A DNA stretch of 64,000 nucleotides from Bosea sp. (in: a-proteobacteria) (GCF_023953965.1 NZ_JAMLIX010000001.1:1922501-1986500); one strand, 5' to 3'; positions 25,865 through 38,080 are shown, numbered from the stretch's first letter. Translations and numbers: made by a program. Notes: generated from the letters alone by a model not told the origin.

Positions 25865-25888
25865 TGAATATACTGGGGAGAGCGTCTC

Positions 25889-29488
<3,600 letters not shown>

Positions 29489-29495
29489 CGGCGGC

Positions 29496-30485
29496 TCAGC
29501 GGGAAAGCCCGTTCAGGAAGGCCGCCAGCCGGTCGAGCGCCTGCCGGCCTTCCGGCCGGTCGAGGTCGAACTGGAACTGATGCGGCAGCTTGGGCTCGAG
29601 ATCGGGCGGGAAGAACAGCGTGTCGACCCTGACGCCGCGGTCGCCGAGCGCCTGCGCCATCACCACCGATTGCGGCGCCAGCGGATCGCCGTTGCCGACC
29701 GCGATGAAGCTCGGCGGGAAGGCCTCGGTGACGTAGCGCGGCACGGCGGCCTCGGTGATGTGCCGGCTGTCCAGCGGGTTCGCCGTGCCGAAATAGGCGA
29801 AGAGCACCGAGCGGACGAAGCTGCCGAACGGGCCGGTCAGCTCGATGGCGGTGACGTCGAAGACGCCGCCGAACAGCGCCGTGCCGCTCAAGGTTTCGGG
29901 CGCGACCGCCGGGGTCAGCCCGAGCAGCGCCGCATAATCCTTGCCGGTCAGGCCGGCAGCGAGCTGGGCGGCGATATGCGCGCCGGTCGAATCGCCGGCG
30001 AGCACGATGCGCCCCGGATCGAGGCCGAGGCGCTGGCCCTCGCGCCGCAGGAAGCCGAGCGCGGCGTTCGCCTGCAAGACGGGCGCCGGATAGCGGGCGT
30101 CCGGCGCGCGGGTATAGCCGATCGCGACCGCCGGGAAGCCGCGCCCGGCCAGGATCCTGAGATAGGGCGCGACATCCTGCCGGTCACCGGCGACGAAGGC
30201 CCCGCCATGGATCCAGACGATCGTCGGGCGCCCCGGCGCGACGGCGCCCGGCGGGAGATAGAGGTCGAGCTTTTCGTCCTGCCCGCTGCCATAGGCGATG
30301 TCGCGCTGCTCGCGGATGCCGGCGGGAACATGGGGGGCGAGCGCGGCCGTGGTCTGCGAGCCGACATAGCCGAGGGCGAGCCGCGTCAACAGGGTCGCGG
30401 GCCAGGGCGACAGCACGAAAGCGGCATAGCCCGCGAAGGCGAGGGCAAGGCAGATGAGGAGGATCCGGCGGGCGCGTCGTCTCAT
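29496..30485 (-). CDS. Alpha/beta hydrolase, HSL-type esterase
   Basis: This 329-residue protein has an N-terminal membrane anchor or signal (about 8-28). The oxyanion-hole motif is HGGAF (93-97) and the nucleophile elbow is GDSTG with Ser166, matching hormone-sensitive-lipase-type esterases. The acid and histidine follow near IAVGNGDPLAPQ and the LPHQFQFD region. It probably cleaves short-chain esters at the membrane. It converges on the oxoprolinase gene with 7 bp between the stops and is divergent from a helicase gene. Confidence 0.9.
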   Translation of the reverse strand: MRRRARRILLICLALAFAGYAAFVLSPWPATLLTRLALGYVGSQTTAALAPHVPAGIREQRDIAYGSGQDEKLDLYLPPGAVAPGRPTIVWIHGGAFVAGDRQDVAPYLRILAGRGFPAVAIGYTRAPDARYPAPVLQANAALGFLRREGQRLGLDPGRIVLAGDSTGAHIAAQLAAGLTGKDYAALLGLTPAVAPETLSGTALFGGVFDVTAIELTGPFGSFVRSVLFAYFGTANPLDSRHITEAAVPRYVTEAFPPSFIAVGNGDPLAPQSVVMAQALGDRGVRVDTLFFPPDLEPKLPHQFQFDLDRPEGRQALDRLAAFLNGLSR

Positions 30486-30615
30486 GGCGCGAGGCTAGGC
30501 CGGCGCGGGAGGTTGGGCAATCGGTGTCGTGCCGGACTTCGGCGTCATGCCGGGCTTGCCTTCGCGGGCCGACTCGGCCCTTCTGCGCCATGCCCTTTTC
30601 CTCGATCGTCCCGCG

Positions 30616-31707
30616 ATGAGCTGGTCGCCCCAGCAGGATGCGGCCCTGACCGCCGTGGCGCGCTGGCTGCAGGCCGGCGAGCCGCAGCTCTTCCGCATGT
30701 TCGGCTATGCCGGCACCGGCAAGACCACGCTCGCGCGTCATATCGCGGAAGCGGTCGACGGCGATGTCGTCTTCGCCGCCTATACCGGCAAGGCCGCGCT
30801 GGTGCTGCGCAACAAGGGCTGCCATGGCGCGCAGACCATCCATTCGCTGATCTACCGCTCGCGCGGCGTCGAGGAGGAGAGCCCGGTCTTCGCGCTGAAC
30901 CGCGACAGCGCCGCCGCCAAGGCCAAGCTCGTCATCATCGACGAATGCTCGATGGTCGACGAGGAGCTCGGGCGCGACCTGCTCTCCTTCGGCACGCCGG
31001 TGCTCGTCCTGGGCGATCCGGCGCAGTTGCCGCCCGTCAAGGGCGGCGGCTTCTTCACCGATGGGGAGCCGGACGTGATGCTGACCGAGGTCCACCGGCA
31101 GGCGGCTGACAATCCGATCGTGCGGATGTCGATGACGGTGCGCGAGGGCGGCGGGCTTGCGCTCGGCGATTATGGGCAGAGCCGGGTGATCCGGCGCGGC
31201 GAGATCAATCCCGAGATCGTCATGGGCGCCGATCAGGTGCTGGTCGGCATGAACAAGACGCGGCGCAACTACAATGCCCGCATCCGCCAGCTGATGGGCC
31301 GCACCGACGACCGGCCCGTCGCCGGCGAGAAGCTGGTCTGCCTGCGCAACGACAAGAGCAAGGGCCTGCTCAACGGCGGCTCCTGGATCGTGCAGGAGAT
31401 CAAGACGTCGAAGAAGGGGCTCGTCACCATGCGCGTCACGCCGGAGGACGATGCCGGCGCCCGGGCGGTCAAGGTCTCGGTGATGCCGAACTTCTTCGAC
31501 GGCACCGAGGACGAGATCCCCTGGGAGCTGCGCAAGCACACCGACGAATTCACCTTCGGCTATGCGCTGACCGTCCACAAGGCGCAGGGCTCGCAATGGG
31601 ACGACGTCGTGCTGTTCGACGAGAGCTTCGCCTTCCGCGAGCATCGCGCGCGCTGGCTCTATACCGGGCTGACGCGCGCGGCTGAGACGATCACGGTGGT
31701 GGTGTAG
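30616..31707 (+). CDS. RecD-like / Dda-type ATP-dependent DNA helicase
   Basis: This is a 363-residue superfamily 1 helicase. The start at 30616 (MSWSPQQDAALTAV) carries the Q-motif glutamines; the longer reading from 30529 is unlikely. Walker A is GYAGTGKTT (30-38), motif II is VIIDECSMVDEE (about 106-117), and the C-terminal UvrD_C_2-type motif is ALTVHKAQGSQWDDV. It is shorter than RecD and lacks RecBC partners nearby, so it is a stand-alone 5'-3' helicase of the phage Dda type, with an unknown cellular role. Confidence 0.92.
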   Translation: MSWSPQQDAALTAVARWLQAGEPQLFRMFGYAGTGKTTLARHIAEAVDGDVVFAAYTGKAALVLRNKGCHGAQTIHSLIYRSRGVEEESPVFALNRDSAAAKAKLVIIDECSMVDEELGRDLLSFGTPVLVLGDPAQLPPVKGGGFFTDGEPDVMLTEVHRQAADNPIVRMSMTVREGGGLALGDYGQSRVIRRGEINPEIVMGADQVLVGMNKTRRNYNARIRQLMGRTDDRPVAGEKLVCLRNDKSKGLLNGGSWIVQEIKTSKKGLVTMRVTPEDDAGARAVKVSVMPNFFDGTEDEIPWELRKHTDEFTFGYALTVHKAQGSQWDDVVLFDESFAFREHRARWLYTGLTRAAETITVVV

Positions 31708-31723
31708 GGCGGCCTGCCGTCCG

Positions 31724-32326
31724 TCACGCCCATTCGCGCTGCTTCAGCTTCTCCTCGAAGGCATCGATCTTCGTGCTCTTCTCCAGGGTCAGGCCGATGT
31801 CGTCGAGGCCGTTGAGGAGGCAGTGCTTGCGGAAGGGGTCCATCTCGAAATGGATCTCGCCGCCATCCGGGCCCTTGATCGTCTGGCTCTCGAGGTCGAT
31901 CGTCAGCGTCGCGTTGGAGCCGCGCTCGGCGTCGTCGAACAGCATGTCGAGCTGCTGTGGCGTGACCTTGATCGGCAGGATGCCGTTCTTGAAGCAGTTG
32001 TTGTAGAAGATGTCGGCGAAGCTCGTCGAGATCACGCAGCGGATGCCGAAATCGAGCAGCGCCCAGGGGGCGTGCTCGCGCGAGGAGCCGCAGCCGAAAT
32101 TGTCGCCGGCGACGAGGATCTGCGCCTTGCGGTAGCCCGGCTGGTTCAGGACGAAATCCGGGTTCTCCGAGCCGTCCTCCTTGTAGCGCATCTCCGAGAA
32201 CAGGGCGGTGCCGAGCCCGGTGCGCTTGATCGTCTTCAGATACTGCTTGGGGATGATCATGTCGGTGTCGACATTGACCACCTTCAGCGGCGCGGGCGTC
32301 GAGGTGAGCGTGGTGAAGGGCTGCAT
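31724..32326 (-). CDS. leuD: 3-isopropylmalate dehydratase small subunit
   Basis: This 200-residue subunit works with LeuC to isomerise 2-isopropylmalate to 3-isopropylmalate in leucine synthesis. Motifs are VVNVDTDMIIPKQYLKT at the N-terminus and GDNFGCGSSREHAPWALLDFG, which binds substrate. It is the last gene of a minus-strand group leuC, an 81-residue protein, a metallopeptidase-like gene and leuD. leuB lies separately at 55.7 kb. Confidence 0.97.
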   Translation of the reverse strand: MQPFTTLTSTPAPLKVVNVDTDMIIPKQYLKTIKRTGLGTALFSEMRYKEDGSENPDFVLNQPGYRKAQILVAGDNFGCGSSREHAPWALLDFGIRCVISTSFADIFYNNCFKNGILPIKVTPQQLDMLFDDAERGSNATLTIDLESQTIKGPDGGEIHFEMDPFRKHCLLNGLDDIGLTLEKSTKIDAFEEKLKQREWA

Positions 32327-32362
32327 GGTGGGTTCCTTGTTCTTTTCCTGTCGGGCCGGATT

Positions 32363-32797
32363 TCAGCCGGCCGCCTGTTCGATGGCTTCCATGTCCTCGT
32401 CGGAGAAGCCGAAATGGTGGCCGATCTCGTGGACCATGACATGGCTGACGATGGCGCCCAGGCTCTCGTCATGTTCGGCCCAGTAGTCGAGGATCGGCCG
32501 GCGGTAGAGATGGATGGTGTTGGGCATCTGGCCGGTCTGCGGGGCATAGCCCTGCTGGGGCAGGCCGACGCCGCTGAACAGGCCGAGCAGGTCGAAGGGG
32601 CTTTCCGCCTCCAGCTCCTTCAGCACGTCGTCCTCGGGGAACTCGGCGACGTTGAAGATCACATCGGCGCAGAGCGCGCGGAACTCCTCCGGCAGGCGGT
32701 CGAAAGCGGCCTGGGCGAGAACCTCGAACGCCTCCTGCGACGGCGCCTTCACGCCGTCCCAGTCGATCTCCCCGCGCTTCGCGACCCTGGCGTCCAT
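32363..32797 (-). CDS. Zincin-like metallopeptidase family protein
   Basis: This is a 144-residue protein with a HEIGHHFGFSDED site (HExxH at 123-127 plus a downstream Asp), the pattern of the small MPN-unrelated metallopeptidase family often annotated DUF1025-like. The ATG at 32797 is preferred; a GTG at 32839 would extend it by 14 residues into the neighbouring gene. There is no signal peptide. It sits between leuC and leuD, a position kept in many relatives, but a metabolic link is unproven. Confidence 0.85.
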   Translation of the reverse strand: MDARVAKRGEIDWDGVKAPSQEAFEVLAQAAFDRLPEEFRALCADVIFNVAEFPEDDVLKELEAESPFDLLGLFSGVGLPQQGYAPQTGQMPNTIHLYRRPILDYWAEHDESLGAIVSHVMVHEIGHHFGFSDEDMEAIEQAAG

Positions 32798-32808
32798 GGT
32801 CTTGGCCC

Positions 32809-33054
32809 TCACCAGATCTTCAGCTGATGGCCGAGCCACCAGGCCAGCACGACGACGCCGATGAGCGAAAGCGCGCGGCCGATGCGCCGGCCCCAGAGCT
32901 CGATCCTGTCGCCCTCGGGTGCGTCGGCGCCCGAAAAATGCCCGGCCGCCCGGCCCATCGAGGAGCCGAGCAGGGTCTCGCTGTCGCGCCTGGCGCGGTC
33001 CAGCGCCGCCCTGGATTCGGCGGCGCGGGCGGCTTCGCGGGGGTCGTTCGACAT
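32809..33054 (-). CDS. Small tail-anchored membrane protein, unknown
   Basis: This is an 81-residue protein with a polar, charged N-terminal part (rich in Ala, Arg and Asp) and one transmembrane helix at about 62-78 (LSLIGVVVLAWWLGHQL), ending in KIW. The topology suggests a C-tail anchor with the bulk in the cytoplasm. It is 22 bp from leuC on the same strand and is probably co-transcribed. I recognise no family. Confidence 0.7.
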   Translation of the reverse strand: MSNDPREAARAAESRAALDRARRDSETLLGSSMGRAAGHFSGADAPEGDRIELWGRRIGRALSLIGVVVLAWWLGHQLKIW

Positions 33055-33076
33055 GGCTCGCTCCCCGCCGCTCCGG

Positions 33077-34486
33077 TCAGCCCAGCGTGCGCACGTCGAC
33101 GAAGCGGCCGGTCAGCGCGGCCGCAGCCGCCATCGCCGGCGAGACGAGGTGCGTCCGGCCGCGATAGCCCTGGCGGCCCTCGAAATTGCGGTTCGAGGTC
33201 GAGGCGGCGCGCTGGCCGGGCTTGAGCTGGTCGGGGTTCATGCCCAGGCACATCGAGCAGCCGGGCTCGCGCCATTCGAAGCCGGCGGCCAGGAAGATCT
33301 TGTCGAGCCCCTCGGCCTCCGCCTGCTGCTTCACCAGGCCGGAGCCCGGCACGATCATGGCGTAGTCGAGGCTGTCATGGATCTTCCTGCCCTCGACGAT
33401 CTTGGCGACCGTGCGCAGGTCCTCGATGCGGCCATTGGTGCAGGAGCCGATCCAGATCACGTCGAGCGGGATCTCGGTCATCCTGGTGCCGGCGGTCAGC
33501 GCCATGTATTCCAGCGCGCGCTTCTTCGAGGCGCGCTTGACCTCGTCCTCGATCAGCTCGGGATCGGGCACCGCGCCCGTGACCGAGACGACGTCCTCCG
33601 GGCTCGTGCCCCAGGAGACGATCGGCGGGAGGTTGGCGGCATCGAGCCGGACGATCCGGTCGAAATGCGCGCCCTCGTCGGTGCGCAAAGTCTCCCAGTA
33701 GCGGACGGCGGCGTCCCAGGCGGCGCCCTGCGGCGCCTTGGGGCGGCCCTTCAGATAGGCGAAGGACTTTTCATCCGGCGCGACCATGCCGGCGCGCGCG
33801 CCGCCCTCGATCGACATGTTGCAGACCGTCATGCGGCCTTCCATCGAGAGCCCGCGGATGGCCTCGCCGGCATATTCGATCACCGAGCCGGTGCCGCCGG
33901 CGGTGCCGATCTCGCCGATGATGGCGAGCGTGATGTCCTTGGCGCCGACGCCGGGCGCGGGCGTGCCGTCCACCTGGACGAGCATGTTCATCGCCTTCTT
34001 CTGGATCAGCGTCTGGGTGGCGAGCACATGCTCGACCTCGGAGGTGCCGATGCCGTGGGCGAGCGCGCCGAAGGCGCCATGCGTCGAGGTGTGCGAGTCG
34101 CCGCAGACGATCGTGGTGCCGGGCAGGGTGAAGCCCTGCTCGGGGCCGACGATGTGGACGATGCCCTGGCGCTTGTCGAGCTCGTTGAAATACTCGACGC
34201 CGAAGTCCTTCGCGTTCTTCGCCAGCGCCTCGACCTGGATGCGGCTTTCCTCCTCGGCGATGCCCTTGCTGCGGTCGGTCGTCGGGATGTTGTGGTCGAC
34301 GACGGCGAGCGTCTTCTCAGGCGCACGCACCTTGCGGCCGGTCATGCGCAGGCCCTCGAAGGCCTGCGGGCTCGTCACCTCATGGATGAGGTGGCGGTCG
34401 ATATAGAGCAGGCAGGTGCCGTCCTCCTGCCGGTCGACGACGTGGTCGTCGAAGATCTTGTCGTAGAGGGTGCGCGGTCCGGTCAT
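33077..34486 (-). CDS. leuC: 3-isopropylmalate dehydratase large subunit
   Basis: This 469-residue aconitase-fold enzyme carries a [4Fe-4S] cluster. The ligands are in GSCTNGR and in the CSMCLGMN motif (two cysteines). IVCGDSHTSTHGAFGALAHGIGTSEVEHV is the family active-site block. The ATG at 34486 (MTGPRTLYDK) gives the standard N-terminus; the open frame continues upstream for 80 residues through non-family sequence. The leu pathway partners are leuD (31.7 kb) and leuB (55.7 kb). Confidence 0.97.
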   Translation of the reverse strand: MTGPRTLYDKIFDDHVVDRQEDGTCLLYIDRHLIHEVTSPQAFEGLRMTGRKVRAPEKTLAVVDHNIPTTDRSKGIAEEESRIQVEALAKNAKDFGVEYFNELDKRQGIVHIVGPEQGFTLPGTTIVCGDSHTSTHGAFGALAHGIGTSEVEHVLATQTLIQKKAMNMLVQVDGTPAPGVGAKDITLAIIGEIGTAGGTGSVIEYAGEAIRGLSMEGRMTVCNMSIEGGARAGMVAPDEKSFAYLKGRPKAPQGAAWDAAVRYWETLRTDEGAHFDRIVRLDAANLPPIVSWGTSPEDVVSVTGAVPDPELIEDEVKRASKKRALEYMALTAGTRMTEIPLDVIWIGSCTNGRIEDLRTVAKIVEGRKIHDSLDYAMIVPGSGLVKQQAEAEGLDKIFLAAGFEWREPGCSMCLGMNPDQLKPGQRAASTSNRNFEGRQGYRGRTHLVSPAMAAAAALTGRFVDVRTLG

Positions 34487-34562
34487 GGCTTGGGCCTTTG
34501 GTCTAACGGAAATCTGCTGGAAATCATGCATCGGCTCGCCGGCCGCGCGGAAGCGGCCGGTC

Positions 34563-34736
34563 TCAGGCGCGCTCGAGGCCCGCTGCGAGGGAGGCGACGA
34601 AGCGGCCGAAGAAGCGCCAGGGCAGCCGGGCATGGTCGTGCAGCGCGGCAAAATCCTGCGTCGTCGGCAGGGGTGGCAGATGGCCTTCCCACTGCACGGC
34701 GCAGAAGCGCTGCACATGATGCTCACACGGCGACAT
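34563..34736 (-). CDS. Candidate 57-residue small protein upstream of leuC
   Basis: An ATG at 34736 opens a 57-codon frame that ends at TGA 34563, 76 bp before leuC on the same strand. Third codon positions are strongly G/C, as in neighbouring genes. The product begins MSPCEHHVQRFCAVQWEG and ends in a compact basic-aromatic part (LPWRFFGRFVASLAAGLERA). It has two cysteines and six scattered leucines, so it is not a leucine attenuator peptide. There is no clear ribosome-binding site. I do not recognise it. It is shorter than usual gene-calling cut-offs. Confidence 0.5.
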   Translation of the reverse strand: MSPCEHHVQRFCAVQWEGHLPPLPTTQDFAALHDHARLPWRFFGRFVASLAAGLERA

Positions 34737-34809
34737 GGCTACTGTTTAGCAGTTCCAATCAAGCCGGACAATCGATGCCGGCGCAGGGCGGGCCGCTCGT
34801 CATCGCGCA

Positions 34810-34840
34810 ACGAAAAACGCGGCCCCGGAGGACCGCGTTT
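34810..34840 (-). terminator. Rho-independent terminator of rplS
   Basis: The stem AAACGCGG/CCGCGTTT (34815-34822 with 34833-34840) ends in five T residues on the minus strand. It starts about 28 bp after the rplS stop and separates rplS from the leuC group. Bases 34737-34809, between this and the small ORF start, hold no further gene and presumably carry the leu-group promoter. Confidence 0.8.
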
Positions 34841-34868
34841 CCCCAAATCCGGAAGCGCCGGGCGCGGC

Positions 34869-35264
34869 TTACTTGCCGGCGGCCTTGCCGCCCTTGGCGG
34901 GCTTGGCATCGACGCGCTCGGCGATGCGGGCCGACTTGCCGCGGCGATCGCGCAGGTAATACAGCTTGGCGCGGCGCACCTTGCCCTTGCGGACGACCTT
35001 GATCGAATCGAGGTTCGGCGAGAACAGCGGGAAGACGCGCTCGACGCCCTCGCCATAGGAAATCTTGCGGACGGTGAAGCTCTGGTTGAGGCCGCCGCCA
35101 TTGCGGGCGATCACGACGCCCTCATAGGCCTGGACGCGGCTGCGCTCGCCTTCCTTGACCTTGACGTTGACCTGCACGGTGTCGCCCGGCTGGAAAGGGG
35201 GAATGGCCTTGCCTTCGCTCAGCCTGGCGATCTGCTCGGCGTCGAGCTCTTCGATGATGTTCAT
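34869..35264 (-). CDS. rplS: 50S ribosomal protein L19
   Basis: This 131-residue protein sits at the 30S-50S interface. The N-terminus MNIIEELDAEQ fixes the start at 35264 with a GGAGAGACCC leader. Core motifs are FQPGDTVQVNVKVKEGERSRVQAYEGVVIARNGGG (span approximate) and VRRAKLYYLRDRRGKSARI. The C-terminal tail (DAKPAKGGKAAGK) is Lys/Ala-rich, as in other Hyphomicrobiales. It usually follows trmD, but here trmD is 14 kb away on the opposite strand. Confidence 0.97.
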   Translation of the reverse strand: MNIIEELDAEQIARLSEGKAIPPFQPGDTVQVNVKVKEGERSRVQAYEGVVIARNGGGLNQSFTVRKISYGEGVERVFPLFSPNLDSIKVVRKGKVRRAKLYYLRDRRGKSARIAERVDAKPAKGGKAAGK

Positions 35265-35417
35265 GGGTCTCTCCATGGCCGTGTTCGCGTGCGGGCACGC
35301 TGGCGTTACGGCGCGCTGTTTTCAGTTGAGAGCGCGGCCATACAGGAGCACGCGCCGTTTGTCGAGCGGCGCGGCCCACAAACCGCGATGAACCCCGGTC
35401 CCGCCGCGCCGCAGCCT

Positions 35418-35606
35418 CTATCCCATCACCTCGCGCTTCTTCAGCAATTCGTCGAGCAGGTCCTGCTGCTCGCCGAGCCGGGCCGCGAGCGATTCCTCCA
35501 CGGCCGCGCCGGAGGCGCCGGTCGCCTGCTCCATCAGGTCGGCGATGTTGCGCCTGAGGAGGGCGATGCGTTCGTCCAGCTCCGTCTGCGAGGCGTTCTC
35601 CGGCAT
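35418..35606 (-). CDS. Small coiled-coil protein, unknown
   Basis: This is a 62-residue acidic protein that is almost wholly helical. The heptad pattern runs through TELDERIALLRRNIADLMEQ and LAARLGEQQDLLDELLKKREV, with a short Gly/Ala break (TGASGAA) in the middle, suggesting a helical hairpin or dimeric coiled coil. There is no cysteine or membrane segment. It lies 153 bp upstream of rplS on the same strand. The family is not recognised. Confidence 0.7.
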   Translation of the reverse strand: MPENASQTELDERIALLRRNIADLMEQATGASGAAVEESLAARLGEQQDLLDELLKKREVMG

Positions 35607-35959
35607 CGGCTGTCTCCCTGCGTTTGCGGGCGCTATGGCGGCCCGCTTCTAGAATGTCCGGCAGAGCCGCCGGGTTCCGCGCCAGCGGACGCGCGATGAG
35701 ATCACAGGCCATGGGCCTCGCGCCAGCCGTTCCGGTCGCGACGGCTCGTCGCCCCGTGCCGACAAAGCCCTTGCGTCCGCCTCGGATCGGCGCGAACCTT
35801 CGCGCAACTGCCTCTCCGACGGCCGCCCGACCCTGTCGGGCCCGAGCGACCGCCGCCCATCCGGCGTGAGCGCGTTTTCCGTTCCCGCCGGCTTCCCGCC
35901 GCGCCGGAGCCGGGGCAGCCCCCTTCTCCTCCGTCGCGGCCAGCCCGAAGGAGGACGCC
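35607..35959. other. 353-bp intergenic region before the EF-G paralogue
   Basis: No gene is supported here. The open frames are high-GC shadows without ribosome-binding sites. The region holds a strong AAGGAGG ribosome-binding site (35948-35954) for the next gene. It also holds a 13-base match (GGACGCGCGATGA, 35687-35699) to the arm of the RIME-like repeats, which may be a decayed remnant. Confidence 0.5.
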
Positions 35960-38044
35960 ATGCCCGCATCGGCACAGAACGGAGGCACCCCAGCCGGCAC
36001 CCGAGGCGCGGGGCCGCGGTGCATCGCGATCGTCGGCCCCTTCCAGAGCGGCAAGACCACGCTGCTCGAAAGCATCCTGATGCGCTGCGGCGCGCTCACC
36101 CGCGCCGGCACGGTCAAGGCCGGCAACACGGTCGGCGATGCGGCGCCCGAGGCGCGCGCCCACCAGATGAGCACCGAGCCCACGGTCGCGACGGTCGATT
36201 TCCTCGGCGACAGCTTCCATTTCATCGACTGCCCCGGCTCGGTCGAGTTCCTGCACGAGATGCGCCATGTCCTGCCGGCGGTCGACGCGGCGGTGGTCGT
36301 CTGCGAGGCGGACGACCGCAAGGCGCCGGCGCTCGAGCTCGTGCTGCGCGAGCTCGAGGAGGCGGATATCCCCCGCTTCCTCTTCCTCAACAAGATCGAC
36401 ACCGCCTCGCGCCGGGTGCGCGAGACGCTCGCCATCCTGCAGCGGGCCTCGCGCACGCCGCTCTTGCTGCGCCAGATCCCGATCTGGCAGAAGGGCATCG
36501 CGGTCGGCTTCATCGACCTCGCTCTGGAGCGGGCCTTCATCTACCGCGAGCATGCGCCGAGCGAGATCGTGCCGCTCGCCGTCGACGAGGCGGGGCGCGA
36601 GAAGGACGCCCGCTTTTCGATGCTGGAACAGCTCGCCGATTACGACGACGAGCTGATGGAGGAATTGCTCGGTGATATGGAGCCGCCGCGCGATCGTGTC
36701 TTCGACGATCTCGCGCGCGAATTGCAGCATCGCCATGTCGTGCCGGTGCTGATCGGCGCGGCCGAGCGCGGCAACGGCGTGACGCGGCTGCTCAAGGCGC
36801 TGCGCCACGAGGCGCCGGGCCTCGCCGAGACCCGCGGGCGGGCCGGCATCCCGGCCGACGGCCCGCCGCTCGCCCAGGTGATGAAGACCTGGCATTCGAG
36901 CCAGGGCGGCAAGCTTTCACTCGCCAGGGTGATGCGCGGGCGGCTGGCGGAGGGCGATGTCGTCACCTCCTCGGGCGGTGCGGAGGCGCGCATCGCCGGC
37001 GTCGTCGCCCTGAAGGGGGCCGAGCAGAGCCGCAAGCCTGCGGCGGAGGAGGGCGAGGTCGCCGGCTTCGCCAAGCTCGACGGCATCGCGACGGGCGAAG
37101 CCTTCGTGCTCGGCAAGGCGCGGGCCGGCCTCGTCAGCGCGGTCGCGCCGCCCGAGGCCGTCCACGCCTTCGCCATCGCGGTGAAGGACCGCAAGGACGA
37201 TGTCAGGCTGGCGGCGGCGCTGCAGCGGCTCAGCGAGGAGGACACCGCGCTCAGCGTGAAGCAGGTGCCCGAGCTCGGCGAGACCAGGCTCTCGGGACAG
37301 GGCGAGATGCATCTGCGCGTCGCGCTCGAAAAGCTTTCCGGCCGCTACGGCGTGACGGTGACGCACAGGACGCCGCAGGTCGGCTATCGCGAGACGATCC
37401 GGGGCAAGGCCGGGGCGCGCGGCCGGCATCGCAAGCAGAGCGGCGGCCACGGGCAATATGGCGACGTGGTGATCGAGGTTCAGCCGCTGCCGCGCGGCGA
37501 GGGCATCCGCTTCGTCGACAGGATCGCGGGCGGCGTCGTTCCGCGCCAGTATATCGGCTCGGTCGAGGCCGGAATGCGCGATTTCTGCGAGAAGGGGCCG
37601 CTTGGCTTTCCGATCGTCGATGTCGAGGTCACGCTGACGGACGGCTCCTACCACACCGTCGATTCCTCCGACATGGCGTTCCGGCAGGCGGCGCGGCTGG
37701 CGATGGCGGAAGCGATGCCGCAGGCCAGGCCCGTGCTGCTCGAGCCGATCCTCTCCGTCGACGTGGTCATTCCCTCCGAGGCGATGTCGCGGGCCTCGGC
37801 CCTGATCTCGGGCCGGCGCGGGCAGATCCTCGGTTATGACACCCGCCCCGGCTGGCGCGGCTGGGACCAGATCAAGGCGCTGGTGCCGGAGGCCGAGATG
37901 ACCGGGCTGATCGTCGAGCTGCGCTCGGCCACCTCCGGCGTCGGCTCGTTCAGCGCGCGCTTCGACCATCTGTCGGAGCTTTCCGGCAAGCCGGCCGAGG
38001 CGGTCGTCTCCGCCCAGGCGCTCGCCCTCGCGCAGGGGCGTTGA
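35960..38044 (+). CDS. Elongation factor G-like GTPase (paralogue lacking the catalytic His)
   Basis: This 694-residue protein has the full EF-G layout: a G domain (about 20-265), domain II (about 290-375), then domains III, IV and V, including the domain IV segment KQSGGHGQYGDV. G1 is GPFQSGKT (26-33) and G4 is NKID (145-148). G3 reads DCPGS (91-95) instead of DTPGH, so the histidine that activates water is replaced by serine. It is a paralogue and not the fusA of the str operon. A role in ribosome rescue or in a non-translocation step is possible. The stop lies in a tandem duplication of gttgatccggc. Confidence 0.9.
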   Translation: MPASAQNGGTPAGTRGAGPRCIAIVGPFQSGKTTLLESILMRCGALTRAGTVKAGNTVGDAAPEARAHQMSTEPTVATVDFLGDSFHFIDCPGSVEFLHEMRHVLPAVDAAVVVCEADDRKAPALELVLRELEEADIPRFLFLNKIDTASRRVRETLAILQRASRTPLLLRQIPIWQKGIAVGFIDLALERAFIYREHAPSEIVPLAVDEAGREKDARFSMLEQLADYDDELMEELLGDMEPPRDRVFDDLARELQHRHVVPVLIGAAERGNGVTRLLKALRHEAPGLAETRGRAGIPADGPPLAQVMKTWHSSQGGKLSLARVMRGRLAEGDVVTSSGGAEARIAGVVALKGAEQSRKPAAEEGEVAGFAKLDGIATGEAFVLGKARAGLVSAVAPPEAVHAFAIAVKDRKDDVRLAAALQRLSEEDTALSVKQVPELGETRLSGQGEMHLRVALEKLSGRYGVTVTHRTPQVGYRETIRGKAGARGRHRKQSGGHGQYGDVVIEVQPLPRGEGIRFVDRIAGGVVPRQYIGSVEAGMRDFCEKGPLGFPIVDVEVTLTDGSYHTVDSSDMAFRQAARLAMAEAMPQARPVLLEPILSVDVVIPSEAMSRASALISGRRGQILGYDTRPGWRGWDQIKALVPEAEMTGLIVELRSATSGVGSFSARFDHLSELSGKPAEAVVSAQALALAQGR

Positions 38045-38080
38045 TCCGGCGTTGATCCGGCGCCTCGTGCTCAGACCCCG

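Noticed and set aside
34487..34868. Leucine attenuator or T-box upstream of leuC
   Set aside because: No run of Leu codons, no competing hairpins and no T-box core sequence were seen.
35687..35699. 13-base match to a RIME-like arm before the EF-G paralogue
   Set aside because: Only one half-arm is present and the dyad partner is missing, so it may be a decayed remnant or chance; mentioned in the gap entry but not called as a repeat.
38040..38062. Tandem gttgatccggc duplication at the EF-G paralogue stop
   Set aside because: It is a small slippage duplication outside the coding part with no evident function.
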